In this document: piece after piece, positions 1 to 5,198 of the stretch
Numbering within the stretch: position 1 is the stretch's first letter
Layout: every line of letters begins with the position of its first letter
DNA from: Gemmatimonadota bacterium
GTDB lineage: Bacteria > Gemmatimonadota > Gemmatimonadetes > Gemmatimonadales > GWC2-71-9
Direction: 5' to 3'
Length of the DNA stretch: 5,198 nucleotides
Assembly (NCBI GenBank): GCA_029884275.1
Contig: JAOUIC010000159.1
Coordinates: 1-5,198 of the forward strand
Notes under the pieces: generated by a model
Told to the model about the DNA's origin: nothing
The model's input: only the letters and a program-made list of their open reading frames with translations
Databases searched by the model: none
Program-made: the position numbers and the translations under genes

Positions 1-261
1 ATCCACCCCCCGGCACTCTACGCCCGCGGCATCGAGGGACGGGTCGTGTTGCGGCTCTTCGTGGACCAGACCGGGCGCCTGGTCGCCGACTCGACCGGCA
101 TCGCCGAGTCGTCCGGGTACCCCGCCTTCGACTCGGCGGCGCTGGCCGGGGTCGGGCAGCTCAGGTTTGCGCCAGCGCTCAGGAACGGCACGCCGGTGGC
201 CGCCCTCTTCCTTCTGCCGGTAGATTTCCGCCATCCTCAGGCTGGAGGCATCACTCCGTGA
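1..261 (+). CDS. TonB C-terminal domain protein, 3' end only (energy transducer TonB-like)
   Basis: The reading frame is open from the first base and ends at TGA 259-261, leaving 86 visible residues; the N-terminus lies outside the window. The visible part resembles a TonB C-terminal domain: a 'GIEGRVVLRLFVD' strand (visible residues 10-22), a 'TGRL' turn, a helix with 'FDSAAL', then 'LRFAPALRNGTPVAALFLLPVDF', matching the family pattern F-x-PA-x2-NG-x-PV followed by a hydrophobic strand ending in Pro and Phe. Proteins with this domain usually span the inner membrane once and contact TonB-dependent outer-membrane receptors, passing on energy from ExbB/ExbD. The membrane anchor and Pro-rich spacer cannot be seen here, so the domain may belong to a longer protein of another kind, such as a periplasmic protein with a TonB-like tail. 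Its stop overlaps the next start by four bases (GTGA), which suggests translational coupling. The domain call is fairly sure; the function is inferred. Confidence 0.72.
   Translation: MHPPALYARGIEGRVVLRLFVDQTGRLVADSTGIAESSGYPAFDSAALAGVGQLRFAPALRNGTPVAALFLLPVDFRHPQAGGITP
244..248 (+). promoter_or_regulatory. Ribosome binding site of the CBS gene (GGAGG)
   Basis: GGAGG lies nine bases before the GTG at 258, inside the last codons of the TonB-like gene. It supports GTG 258 as the start over the next in-frame GTG at 291, which would remove residues 1-11 and has no such site at a suitable distance. Confidence 0.65.
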
Positions 262-1646
262 CTCCCCCGCATCTCAAGGCGTATGAATCCGTGCTGGACA
301 CCATCGGCTGGACGCCGCTCATCCGGCTGGCACGGATCGGCGCGGGGATCCGCACCCCGGTCTACGGCAAGGCGGAGTACGCCAATCCAGGCGGCTCGGT
401 CAAGGATCGCATCGGCCTGGCGATCATCGAGGATGCGGAGCGGCGGGGCGACCTCAAGCCGGGCGGGGTGATCGTCGAGGGCACCAGCGGCAATACAGGG
501 GTCGGCCTGGCCCTGGCGGCCGCGCTCAAGGGGTACCGCTGCATCTTCACGATGCCGGACAAGATGTCGCAGGAAAAGGTGCGCCTGCTCCGTGCCTACG
601 GCGCCGAAGTGGTCATCACCCCCACCGCCGTCCCTCCCGACCACCCCGACAACTACGTCAACAAGGCCAAGCGGATCGTCAAGGAAACGCCTGGCGCCGT
701 GATGGCCAACCAGTTCTACAACCAGGTGAACCCGGAGGCCCACTACCGGACCACCGGGCCCGAGATCTGGGAGCAGACCGAGGGAAGGGTGACGCACTTC
801 ATCGCCGGCGCGGGTACTGGCGGCACGGTGAGCGGCGCGGGGAAGTTCCTGAAGGAGAAGAACCCGAAGGTCCGGGTCATCTGCGGTGACCCGGTGGGCT
901 CGCAGTACACCAGCTGGGCCCGGACCCGCACCATGGGAGAAGGGGCGCCCTACAAGGTCGAGGGGATCGGCGGGGACAAGATCCCCGAGACGATCTGGCT
1001 CGACTGGATCGACGAGTTCCGCCAGGTGCCGGATCGCGCCTCGATGATGATGGCGCGGCGCTGCACCCGCGAGGAGGGGATCCTGGTCGGAGGGAGCGCA
1101 GGATTAAACGTCGCTCTGGCCCTTGAGATCGCCCGCGAACTCGACGACCCGAACGCCTGCGTGGTCACCATCCTGTGCGACACCGGCGAGCGCTACCTGT
1201 CGAAGGTGTTCAACGACGAGTGGATGCAGGAGAACGAGCTGCTCGAGCGCCCGCAGGCGACGGTGGACGACCTGCTCCGCCGCAGGCCCGCCCGCGCCCC
1301 CGAGCTGGTGCAGGTGGCGCCCGCCACGATGGTGCGCCAGGCGCTGAACCTGATGAACACCTGGGACGTGAGCCAGATCCCGGTGCTGGATGCCGGTGAG
1401 CCGGTGGGCGGGCTGGTCGAGGGCGCGCTGATGACCCGCGCGCTGCAGCAGCCGGCCATGCTCGACCGGCCGGTGCGAGAGGTGATGGATGCGCCGTTCC
1501 CCATCGTCGAATCGAACTTCCCGACCGACCGACTGGCGCCGATGCTCTCGCGGGAGACCCCGGCGGCGCTGGTGCGCCGCGACGGCCGCATCGTCGGCAT
1601 CGTGAGCCGCTACGACGTGCTGCAGCAGATGATCGGGACGCGGTAG
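258..1646 (+). CDS. cbs: Cystathionine beta-synthase (PLP enzyme with C-terminal tandem CBS domains)
   Basis: A 462-residue fold-type II PLP enzyme, predicted cytosolic. It likely condenses serine with homocysteine to cystathionine, the first step of reverse transsulfuration. The catalytic domain spans about residues 8-328: the PLP lysine is K49 in 'GGSVKDR', the substrate/PLP loop is TSGNTG (76-81), the phosphate-binding loop is GTGGT (186-190), and T309 in 'CDTGERYLS' sits where the family has the Ser/Thr that contacts the pyridine nitrogen. Features nearer cystathionine beta-synthase than CysK are 'NQFYNQVNPEAHYRTTGPEI' (151-170), 'EGIGGDKIP' (235-243), 'GGSAG' (278-282) and 'FNDEWM'. Residues about 344-460 form two CBS domains (Bateman module), usually a nucleotide or SAM-type regulatory site. 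There is no N-terminal haem-binding region as in animal enzymes. Length fits actinobacterial-type Cbs proteins. GTG 258 has a good ribosome binding site. A cysteine synthase using O-acetyl- or O-phosphoserine is the main alternative. L283 uses the codon TTA, unusual in such GC-rich DNA. Confidence 0.9.
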   Translation: MTPPHLKAYESVLDTIGWTPLIRLARIGAGIRTPVYGKAEYANPGGSVKDRIGLAIIEDAERRGDLKPGGVIVEGTSGNTGVGLALAAALKGYRCIFTMPDKMSQEKVRLLRAYGAEVVITPTAVPPDHPDNYVNKAKRIVKETPGAVMANQFYNQVNPEAHYRTTGPEIWEQTEGRVTHFIAGAGTGGTVSGAGKFLKEKNPKVRVICGDPVGSQYTSWARTRTMGEGAPYKVEGIGGDKIPETIWLDWIDEFRQVPDRASMMMARRCTREEGILVGGSAGLNVALALEIARELDDPNACVVTILCDTGERYLSKVFNDEWMQENELLERPQATVDDLLRRRPARAPELVQVAPATMVRQALNLMNTWDVSQIPVLDAGEPVGGLVEGALMTRALQQPAMLDRPVREVMDAPFPIVESNFPTDRLAPMLSRETPAALVRRDGRIVGIVSRYDVLQQMIGTR

Positions 1647-1656
1647 GCCGGCCGCC

Positions 1657-2676
1657 ATGCGCATCACCGTCCTCACCGGCGGGGCCTCCGCCGAGCGCGA
1701 CGTCGCCCTCGCCTCGGCCCGCCAGGTCGTCCCCGCGCTCCGCGGACTCGGCCACGCCGTGGTGGTGGTGGACACCGTGACCGGATTCGTGCCCGAGTCG
1801 CGCGAGGCCGATCACCTGCTGGGGCGGGTCGGCACCACCTGGCCGTCGGTGGCGGACCTCGAGCGACGCGAGCGGACGTTCCTCCTCACCGCGCTCGGCG
1901 CCCTTCCCGAAGTGCGCGAGGCCGACGCCGTCTTCCTCGCCCTCCATGGCGGCCGGGGCGAGGACGGCACCATCCAGACCGTGCTGGAGACGCTGGGTGT
2001 TCCGTACACCGGCAGCGGACCGCTGGGGAGCGGGCTGGCGATGGACAAGGATGTCTCCAAGCGCCTGTTCCGCGATGCGGAGGTGCCGACCGCCGACTGG
2101 CGAATGGCGCCGGTGACGGCCCTCGAGGCGGGGAAGGCGCTCGGCTGGCCCCTGGTGGTGAAGCCCTCCAAGCAGGGGAGCACCGTCGGCCTGACGGTCG
2201 TCAAGCGAGCGGAACAATTCGACGGCGCGCTTGCCTTCGCCGCCGAGTACGACGACGAGGTCATGGTGGAGCGCTTCGTGCCCGGCCGGGAGCTTACCGT
2301 CGGGATCCTCGACGGCCAGCCACTGGCCGTTGGCGAGATCATCCCGCAGCACGAGATCTTCGACTACGAATGCAAGTACACCCCGGGGATGTCGGAGGAG
2401 ATCTTCCCGGCGGACCTCTCCGCGGACATCGCTCGGGAGTGCCAGCGGCTCGGACTGCTGGCCCACCGGACCCTGAAGCTGGGGAGCTACTCACGGGTGG
2501 ATTTTCGCTTGACACCGGAGGGCGATCTCTACTGCTTGGAGGCGAACACCCTTCCCGGCCTGACGGCAACCAGCCTGCTGCCCCAGTCAGCCAGGGTGGC
2601 GGGCATCGAGTTTGCTGCGCTCTGCGAGCGGATGTGTCGGGGAGCCCGGAAACCGGGCTCGATGGAACATTCCTGA
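1657..2676 (+). CDS. ddl: D-alanine--D-alanine ligase
   Basis: A 339-residue ATP-grasp ligase joining two D-alanines for the peptidoglycan stem peptide in the cytoplasm. The N-terminal domain begins 'LTGGASAERDVAL' with the conserved Glu at E13, followed by 'HGGRGEDGTIQ' (97-107) and 'PYTGSGPLGSGLAMDK' (116-131). The ATP-grasp core has K169 in 'VVKPS' and the serine loop 'QGSTVG' (S175). The omega-loop motif 'FDYECKY' ends in Y241, the Tyr expected for D-Ala-D-Ala; D-lactate-forming vancomycin-type ligases have Phe there. R280, D282, E295 and N297 in 'SRVDF' and 'LEANTLPG' supply phosphate and Mg2+ contacts. It is somewhat longer than typical Ddl (about 300-320), with extra sequence near 43-75 and a short basic tail. 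It starts 10 bases after the upstream stop with no clear ribosome binding site, so translation is probably coupled to that gene. Its 3' end contains a perfect hairpin and part of a probable promoter for the next gene. Confidence 0.95.
   Translation: MRITVLTGGASAERDVALASARQVVPALRGLGHAVVVVDTVTGFVPESREADHLLGRVGTTWPSVADLERRERTFLLTALGALPEVREADAVFLALHGGRGEDGTIQTVLETLGVPYTGSGPLGSGLAMDKDVSKRLFRDAEVPTADWRMAPVTALEAGKALGWPLVVKPSKQGSTVGLTVVKRAEQFDGALAFAAEYDDEVMVERFVPGRELTVGILDGQPLAVGEIIPQHEIFDYECKYTPGMSEEIFPADLSADIARECQRLGLLAHRTLKLGSYSRVDFRLTPEGDLYCLEANTLPGLTATSLLPQSARVAGIEFAALCERMCRGARKPGSMEHS
2642..2660 (+). repeat. Perfect hairpin inside the 3' end of ddl
   Basis: The arms GAGCCCGG (2642-2649) and CCGGGCTC (2653-2660) are exact reverse complements separated by AAA, giving an 8-bp GC-rich stem with a 3-base loop. 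It encodes residues of the Ddl tail (around 'ARKPGS') and ends 14 bases before the stop codon. No T-run follows, so it is not a classical intrinsic terminator. It could pause polymerase, stabilise the upstream mRNA, or partly separate the rhomboid gene from the upstream unit. The structure is seen directly; the role is inferred. Confidence 0.6.
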
Positions 2677-2692
2677 ACCTGTTGGTGTCTAA
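2664..2692 (+). promoter_or_regulatory. Probable ECF (sigma-E-like) promoter for the rhomboid gene
   Basis: A -35-like element GGAACAT (2664-2670) is followed after 16 bases by GTCTAA (2687-2692). The well-known sigma-E/ECF consensus is about GGAACTT, a spacer near 16, then a TCTAA or TCAAA type element, so six of seven -35 bases and the whole TCTAA core agree. Measured to the T of TCTAA the spacer is 17, at the long end of the usual range. Transcription would begin near 2697-2700, leaving a leader of only about 7-10 bases before the ATG at 2707. The element overlaps the ddl stop codon. It suggests the rhomboid can be expressed separately, perhaps in response to envelope stress. No ECF gene is in view to test this. 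Confidence 0.5.
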
Positions 2693-2706
2693 GTAGTTGA
2701 GAGCCT

Positions 2707-3555
2707 ATGTCCTTTAGCGGCCCGACCCTGCCCCGTCCCACCCCGACCGTGATGCGTGTGATCGCGGCCACGGCGGTCGTGCAACTGCTGCTGGAGACGA
2801 TCTTCACCTCGCCCGACCTGCAGTACGCCCTGGCGCTCGATCCGGCGGGGTTCCTGCGGCACCCGTGGGGCGCCGTCACCTACCTCTTCGTCCACGGCGG
2901 CATCCTCCATCTCGCCACCAACATGCTCGGTCTCTACCTCTTCGGGACCGCGGTCGAGGCGAGGATGGGGTCGAGGCCGTTCCTGTTTTACTACTTCTAC
3001 TGCGGGATCGGGGCCGCGCTCACCGCGGTCCTGCTCAGTCTCGTCTCCCACCAGGCTCCGGTGATCGGGGCCTCGGGAGCAGTGCTCGGCGTGGCGGTGG
3101 CGTTCGCGATCTACTGGCCCGATGCCGAGATTCTCGTGTTCCCGATCCCCGTCCCCATCAAGGCGCGCACCCTCGTCATCGGGCTGGCGGTGCTCGACCT
3201 CGTGTTCGCCCAGGTGGTGCACGACGGCGTGGCCCACGAGGCACACCTGGGCGGCATGGCGGCCGGGTGGCTCTTCTTCCGGCTGCGTGGCCTCGCCACC
3301 GGGCGTCCGGCGGAAACACCGACACCGCGTCGCGTGGTCATGGTCCAGCAGGGTGTGACGCGCGAGGCGGGGCCCCGAGCCGCGCCACCGCTGCGACCGG
3401 CCCCGCCACCGCCGCGCCCCGGCAATGACCCCGTCGCGGCGGAAGTGGACCGCGTCCTCGACAAGATCAGCGAGCAGGGGATTCAGAGCCTCACGCCGGA
3501 CGAACACCGTTTCCTCGAGGAAGTGAGCAAGCGGAAGCAACGCGACATCCACTGA
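2707..3555 (+). CDS. Rhomboid family intramembrane serine protease with C-terminal extension
   Basis: A 282-residue protein whose first 195 residues form a six-helix rhomboid core; helices lie at about 13-34, 56-80, 92-113, 118-136, 153-172 and 177-195. The catalytic serine is S123 in 'GASG' and the histidine is H180 in 'HEAHLGG' of the last helix. 'HLATN' (68-72) supplies the His and Asn that line the oxyanion site in GlpG-type rhomboids, so all key residues are present. Such enzymes cut membrane proteins within or near a transmembrane segment; the substrate is unknown. After a Pro/Arg-rich linker (about 198-240, with four prolines at 233-236) there is a helical tail, 'LDKISEQGIQSLTPDEHRFL' (251-270), resembling the small domain called DUF6576 found behind some rhomboids. 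Upstream lies a probable ECF promoter; only a weak GAGAG precedes the ATG. A terminator-like hairpin follows. The family is certain; the tail assignment is from memory. Confidence 0.92.
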   Translation: MSFSGPTLPRPTPTVMRVIAATAVVQLLLETIFTSPDLQYALALDPAGFLRHPWGAVTYLFVHGGILHLATNMLGLYLFGTAVEARMGSRPFLFYYFYCGIGAALTAVLLSLVSHQAPVIGASGAVLGVAVAFAIYWPDAEILVFPIPVPIKARTLVIGLAVLDLVFAQVVHDGVAHEAHLGGMAAGWLFFRLRGLATGRPAETPTPRRVVMVQQGVTREAGPRAAPPLRPAPPPPRPGNDPVAAEVDRVLDKISEQGIQSLTPDEHRFLEEVSKRKQRDIH

Positions 3556-3577
3556 CGCGGGCCGCGATCCCGGCATG

Positions 3578-3615
3578 AAGCGCCCCCCACGAGGCCGGTG
3601 AGGGGCGCTTTGCTT
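3578..3615 (+). terminator. Likely intrinsic terminator after the rhomboid gene
   Basis: The arms AAGCGCCCC (3578-3586) and GGGGCGCTT (3602-3610) are exact reverse complements. Past one C-A mismatch the stem continues with three more pairs (3588-3590 with 3598-3600), leaving a 7-base loop. It begins 22 bases after the rhomboid stop. The following bases, TTTGCTT counting from the stem end, form only a short, interrupted T-tract, so termination may be partial. The fold and location support closure of the left gene block. Confidence 0.7.
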
Positions 3616-3767
3616 CGCCCACGAACCGACCAGCCGTGCCATCGGATACCCGATTTCCATATTCCATTGCCCCCGCCGGCGCAAGCGGGCGGAGCCATGC
3701 GCGGAGCGCACTGTCACGCCAGCGCAGGAGGCCTTGCATTGAGCCGCGATTTTTCGATATTGACCCC
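3614..3767 (+). other. Non-coding gap and leader before the metalloprotease gene
   Basis: This stretch between the terminator and the chosen start holds no recognisable gene. The protease frame is open back to a GTG at 3636, but the codons before about 3738 (CCA, TAT, TCA, CGA, AGG AGG) are unlike those of the neighbouring genes, so it is probably not translated. It contains a small hairpin (TGCGC 3698-3702 with GCGCA 3706-3710) and a strong AGGAGG at 3726-3731. A promoter is expected here because a terminator precedes it, but I see no convincing -35/-10 pair. A weak candidate is TTGCAT (3734-3739) with ATATTG (3757-3762), spacer 17. Confidence 0.45.
3726..3731 (+). promoter_or_regulatory. 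Strong Shine-Dalgarno AGGAGG without a standard in-frame start codon
   Basis: AGGAGG is the best ribosome binding site in the window. Six bases after it is an in-frame ATT (3738); the TTG at 3739 is at good distance but in another frame, and the first in-frame GTG is at 3768, 36 bases away. It therefore bears directly on where the metalloprotease starts. Confidence 0.5.
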
Positions 3768-4712
3768 GTGCTGATCAATCTCGTCCCGGAATTCCTCGCC
3801 ATCCTTCAGGCTGCGAATCGCAAGGCAGCGTTCGAGCAGTACCTCTCCGCGCATCGGGCCGTCCTTTCCGCATACTGGCACAACTACGTGCTGGACCTCG
3901 ATAGCCAGCAGGCCGAGGCGGTCATCGACCACGCGCTCCAGGCGGATCGGCGCGATCTGCTCGACCTGCTCGAGTCGACCGACATCGAGGGCATCGTCGA
4001 GGACGCGATCGCCCAGGCCACCGACCTGCTGCAGGTCGACCGGCCCTCCGATGTCTACCTGATGGTCGGCATGGGCGCCGCCAACGCCGGAGAGCTGGTG
4101 GTCAACGGTCGCGGGGTCGCGTTCATCTGCCTGGAACATTTCACCGGTCGCGCCAACCCGGAGACGTATGGGATGGGGCTGCCGCCGGAGCTGATACCTC
4201 TGTGGGTGGCACACGAGCTCGCCCACTGCGTGCGCTACACTTCGCCCACCAGTCAGAGCGAGCTCCGACGGCTCATCGCCGAGCAGGGCGGCAACTACGA
4301 CTACTGGGTGACCGGCAGCCGCGCCACGCTCCGCGAGTTGCTGGTCAACGAGGGACTTGCGGTGCACGCCGCGGAGCGAGCCTCGCCCGGCCTCGATGCG
4401 GCCACCTACTTTGGTTATCCCCGCCGGCAGTACCGGCGGCTGCGGGAGCTCGACGCCTTCCTCCGCCGCATCGTCGAGCCGGAGCTGGAAGGACGCGGCA
4501 TCGGACTCCGCCTCAGGTATCTCTCCGGCGGCATGAGCCCAACGGCCCGGCTGGTCGGCGGGCGGGTGCTCCCGGAGCGCTCCGGGTACTATCTTGGCCA
4601 CCGGATGGCCGAGGCGCTGGTGCAACAGCGGGGCATCGCCGCCGCGCTGCGCGCTGCGCCCGAGGAATTCCAGGCGGCCGAAGATCTCGCGCGGGGCATC
4701 CAGACCGCGTAA
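3768..4712 (+). CDS. Putative zinc metalloprotease, HELAH type (DUF2268-like)
   Basis: An uncharacterised protein of 314 residues if it starts at GTG 3768. The zinc-binding motif is 'VAHELAH' with H149, E150 and H153. A likely third ligand is E195 in 'VNEGLA', 42 residues later, as in gluzincin-type peptidases where a Glu in a following helix completes the site. 'GYYLGHRMAEALV' (273-285) follows. The order HExxH, then EGLA, then GYxLG resembles the predicted Zn-protease family DUF2268. Residues 1-100 look helical and match nothing I recognise. There is no signal peptide or membrane segment, so it is probably cytosolic; the substrate is unknown. The start is uncertain: GTG 3636 would add 44 residues of poor coding quality, and an ATT at 3738 has the best ribosome binding site and would add ten residues. 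A likely terminator upstream implies its own promoter. The kinase gene starts 13 bases downstream, so they are probably co-transcribed. The motif is seen; protease activity is inferred. Confidence 0.75.
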   Translation: MLINLVPEFLAILQAANRKAAFEQYLSAHRAVLSAYWHNYVLDLDSQQAEAVIDHALQADRRDLLDLLESTDIEGIVEDAIAQATDLLQVDRPSDVYLMVGMGAANAGELVVNGRGVAFICLEHFTGRANPETYGMGLPPELIPLWVAHELAHCVRYTSPTSQSELRRLIAEQGGNYDYWVTGSRATLRELLVNEGLAVHAAERASPGLDAATYFGYPRRQYRRLRELDAFLRRIVEPELEGRGIGLRLRYLSGGMSPTARLVGGRVLPERSGYYLGHRMAEALVQQRGIAAALRAAPEEFQAAEDLARGIQTA

Positions 4713-4725
4713 CTTGGCGCCGAAC

Positions 4726-5198
4726 ATGGCGTCCGTTCCCATCGAATCGATCAGGGCAGCCCTCGCTGGGCGCTACGCTGTCGAGCGTGAGCTCGGACAG
4801 GGCGGCATGGCGGTCGTCCTGCTGGCTCGCGACGAACGCCACGGTCGTTCGGTCGCCCTCAAGCTGCTCCGCCCGGAACTGGCCGCCGCGATTGGCACCG
4901 ATCGCTTCCTCCGCGAAATCGAGATCGCCGCCCGCCTGGCCCATCCCAACATTCTGCCGCTGCTGGACTCGGGGACGTATGCCGAGCCGGCGGGCGGACC
5001 AGAGGTCCGCCCCTACTTCGTCATGCCCTACGTGGAGGGGGAGTCGCTCCGCGATCGCCTGACTAATGGTCCGCTGCCCCTCGAGGAGTCCATCCGCCTC
5101 ATCGTGGAAGTGGCCGACGCCCTCGATTGCGCCCACCGGCAGGGGATCGTCCACCGCGACATCAAGCCCGACAATGTCCTGCTGCAGCAGGGCCACGC
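4726..5198 (+). CDS. Serine/threonine protein kinase, N-terminal part (cut by window end)
   Basis: This begins at ATG 4726 and stays open to the right edge, giving 157 complete codons of a bacterial STK (Hanks-type) kinase. Visible parts in order are the Gly-rich loop 'LGQGGMAVV' (23-31), the ATP lysine K46 in 'VALKLL', the helix-C glutamate E64 in 'RFLREIEIAARL', the hinge 'YFVMPYVEGESL' (97-108), and the catalytic loop 'HRDIKPDN' (143-150) with base D145 and N150. All residues needed for phosphotransfer that can be seen are intact; the DFG motif, activation loop and any sensor or repeat domain lie beyond the window. In this family the C-terminus often carries a membrane helix and TPR, WD40 or beta-propeller repeats, which cannot be judged here. 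The ATG is 13 bases after the metalloprotease stop, with no strong ribosome binding site. The sequence style is strongly reminiscent of Gemmatimonadota kinases. The start is supported by the short, typical distance to 'GRYAVERELG'. Confidence 0.93.
   Translation, partial: MASVPIESIRAALAGRYAVERELGQGGMAVVLLARDERHGRSVALKLLRPELAAAIGTDRFLREIEIAARLAHPNILPLLDSGTYAEPAGGPEVRPYFVMPYVEGESLRDRLTNGPLPLEESIRLIVEVADALDCAHRQGIVHRDIKPDNVLLQQGH

Noticed and set aside
1646..1653. GGCCGGCC palindrome between cbs and ddl as an operator.
   Set aside because: Short GC palindromes are expected by chance at this base composition, and it overlaps the stop codon in a 10-base gap.
1210..2466. Long open frame of 418 codons on the minus strand across cbs and ddl.
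   Set aside because: It lies antisense to two firmly identified genes; its translation is low-complexity, rich in Arg, Gly, Pro and His, typical of the shadow frame in GC-rich DNA.
2682..2710. TTGGTG-N17-CTATGT as a sigma-70 promoter before the rhomboid.
   Set aside because: The -10 would overlap the start codon and matches poorly; the ECF-type boxes explain the region better.
3370..3421. CCG/GCC-rich run in the rhomboid gene as a simple repeat.
   Set aside because: It is the codon-level trace of the Pro/Arg/Ala-rich linker and has no regular repeat unit.
3673..3692. CCGCC and GGCGG arms in the protease leader as a regulatory hairpin or riboswitch.
   Set aside because: Only a 5-bp stem with a 10-base loop; no wider conserved fold could be seen.
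2689..3717. Minus-strand open frame of 342 codons covering the rhomboid gene.
   Set aside because: Antisense shadow of the rhomboid, whose catalytic motifs are intact; the translation is His/Arg-rich and matches no family I recognise.
3734..3762. TTGCAT-N17-ATATTG as a sigma-70 promoter for the metalloprotease, possibly giving a leaderless message from GTG 3768.
   Set aside because: The -10 match is poor, and the AGGAGG at 3726-3731 would then be upstream of transcription and unused. Kept only as a weak candidate in the leader entry.
3714..4742. Minus-strand open frame of 342 codons covering the metalloprotease.
   Set aside because: The plus-strand frame has a coherent HELAH and EGLA pattern, while the minus frame has no recognisable motif. 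A minus-strand gene here would also overlap the kinase start.
4513..5196. Minus-strand open frame of 227 codons over the kinase start, and a plus-strand frame at 4202-5062.
   Set aside because: Both overlap the metalloprotease and the kinase, whose motifs leave no doubt about the coding frame.

Overview
This is a GC-rich (roughly two-thirds G+C by eye), densely coded stretch from a bacterial chromosome, with every recognisable gene on the + strand. The source is probably a Gemmatimonadota-like bacterium. The main pointer is the Ser/Thr kinase at the right edge, whose N-terminus ('RAALAGRYAVERELGQGGMA', then 'RFLREIEIAARLAHPNILPLLDSG') has the style of the large kinase family of that phylum. 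The rhomboid protease with an extra C-terminal domain and the partial TonB-type protein fit this. It is a judgement from recognition, not from a search.

Left block (1-3555): the C-terminal end of a TonB-domain protein overlaps by four bases (GTGA) a PLP-dependent cystathionine beta-synthase/cysteine synthase that carries a tandem CBS-domain tail. Ten bases later comes D-alanine--D-alanine ligase (ddl), and 30 bases after that a rhomboid intramembrane protease. The first three genes look like one transcription and translation unit. The rhomboid may be co-transcribed, but it also appears to have its own promoter: an ECF (sigma-E-like) match, GGAACAT-N16-GTCTAA, lies across the ddl stop codon. 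A perfect 8-bp hairpin sits just upstream of it inside ddl. A GC-rich hairpin 22 bases after the rhomboid stop is a likely terminator and closes the block.

Right block (3614-5198): after a leader of about 150 bases comes an uncharacterised HELAH zinc-metalloprotease-like protein resembling DUF2268. Its start codon is uncertain: the best ribosome binding site (AGGAGG) sits in front of an in-frame ATT rather than ATG, GTG or TTG. Thirteen bases after its stop begins an STK-family Ser/Thr kinase that runs off the right edge.

Functionally the left block combines sulfur amino-acid metabolism (transsulfuration), peptidoglycan precursor synthesis and envelope functions (TonB domain, rhomboid). The right block pairs a putative peptidase with a signalling kinase. 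I see no CRISPR array, tRNA or rRNA, insertion sequence, phage gene or recognisable defence system. The points most worth a second look are the ECF-like promoter, the protease start region, and the protease-kinase pairing. None of them establishes a new system.
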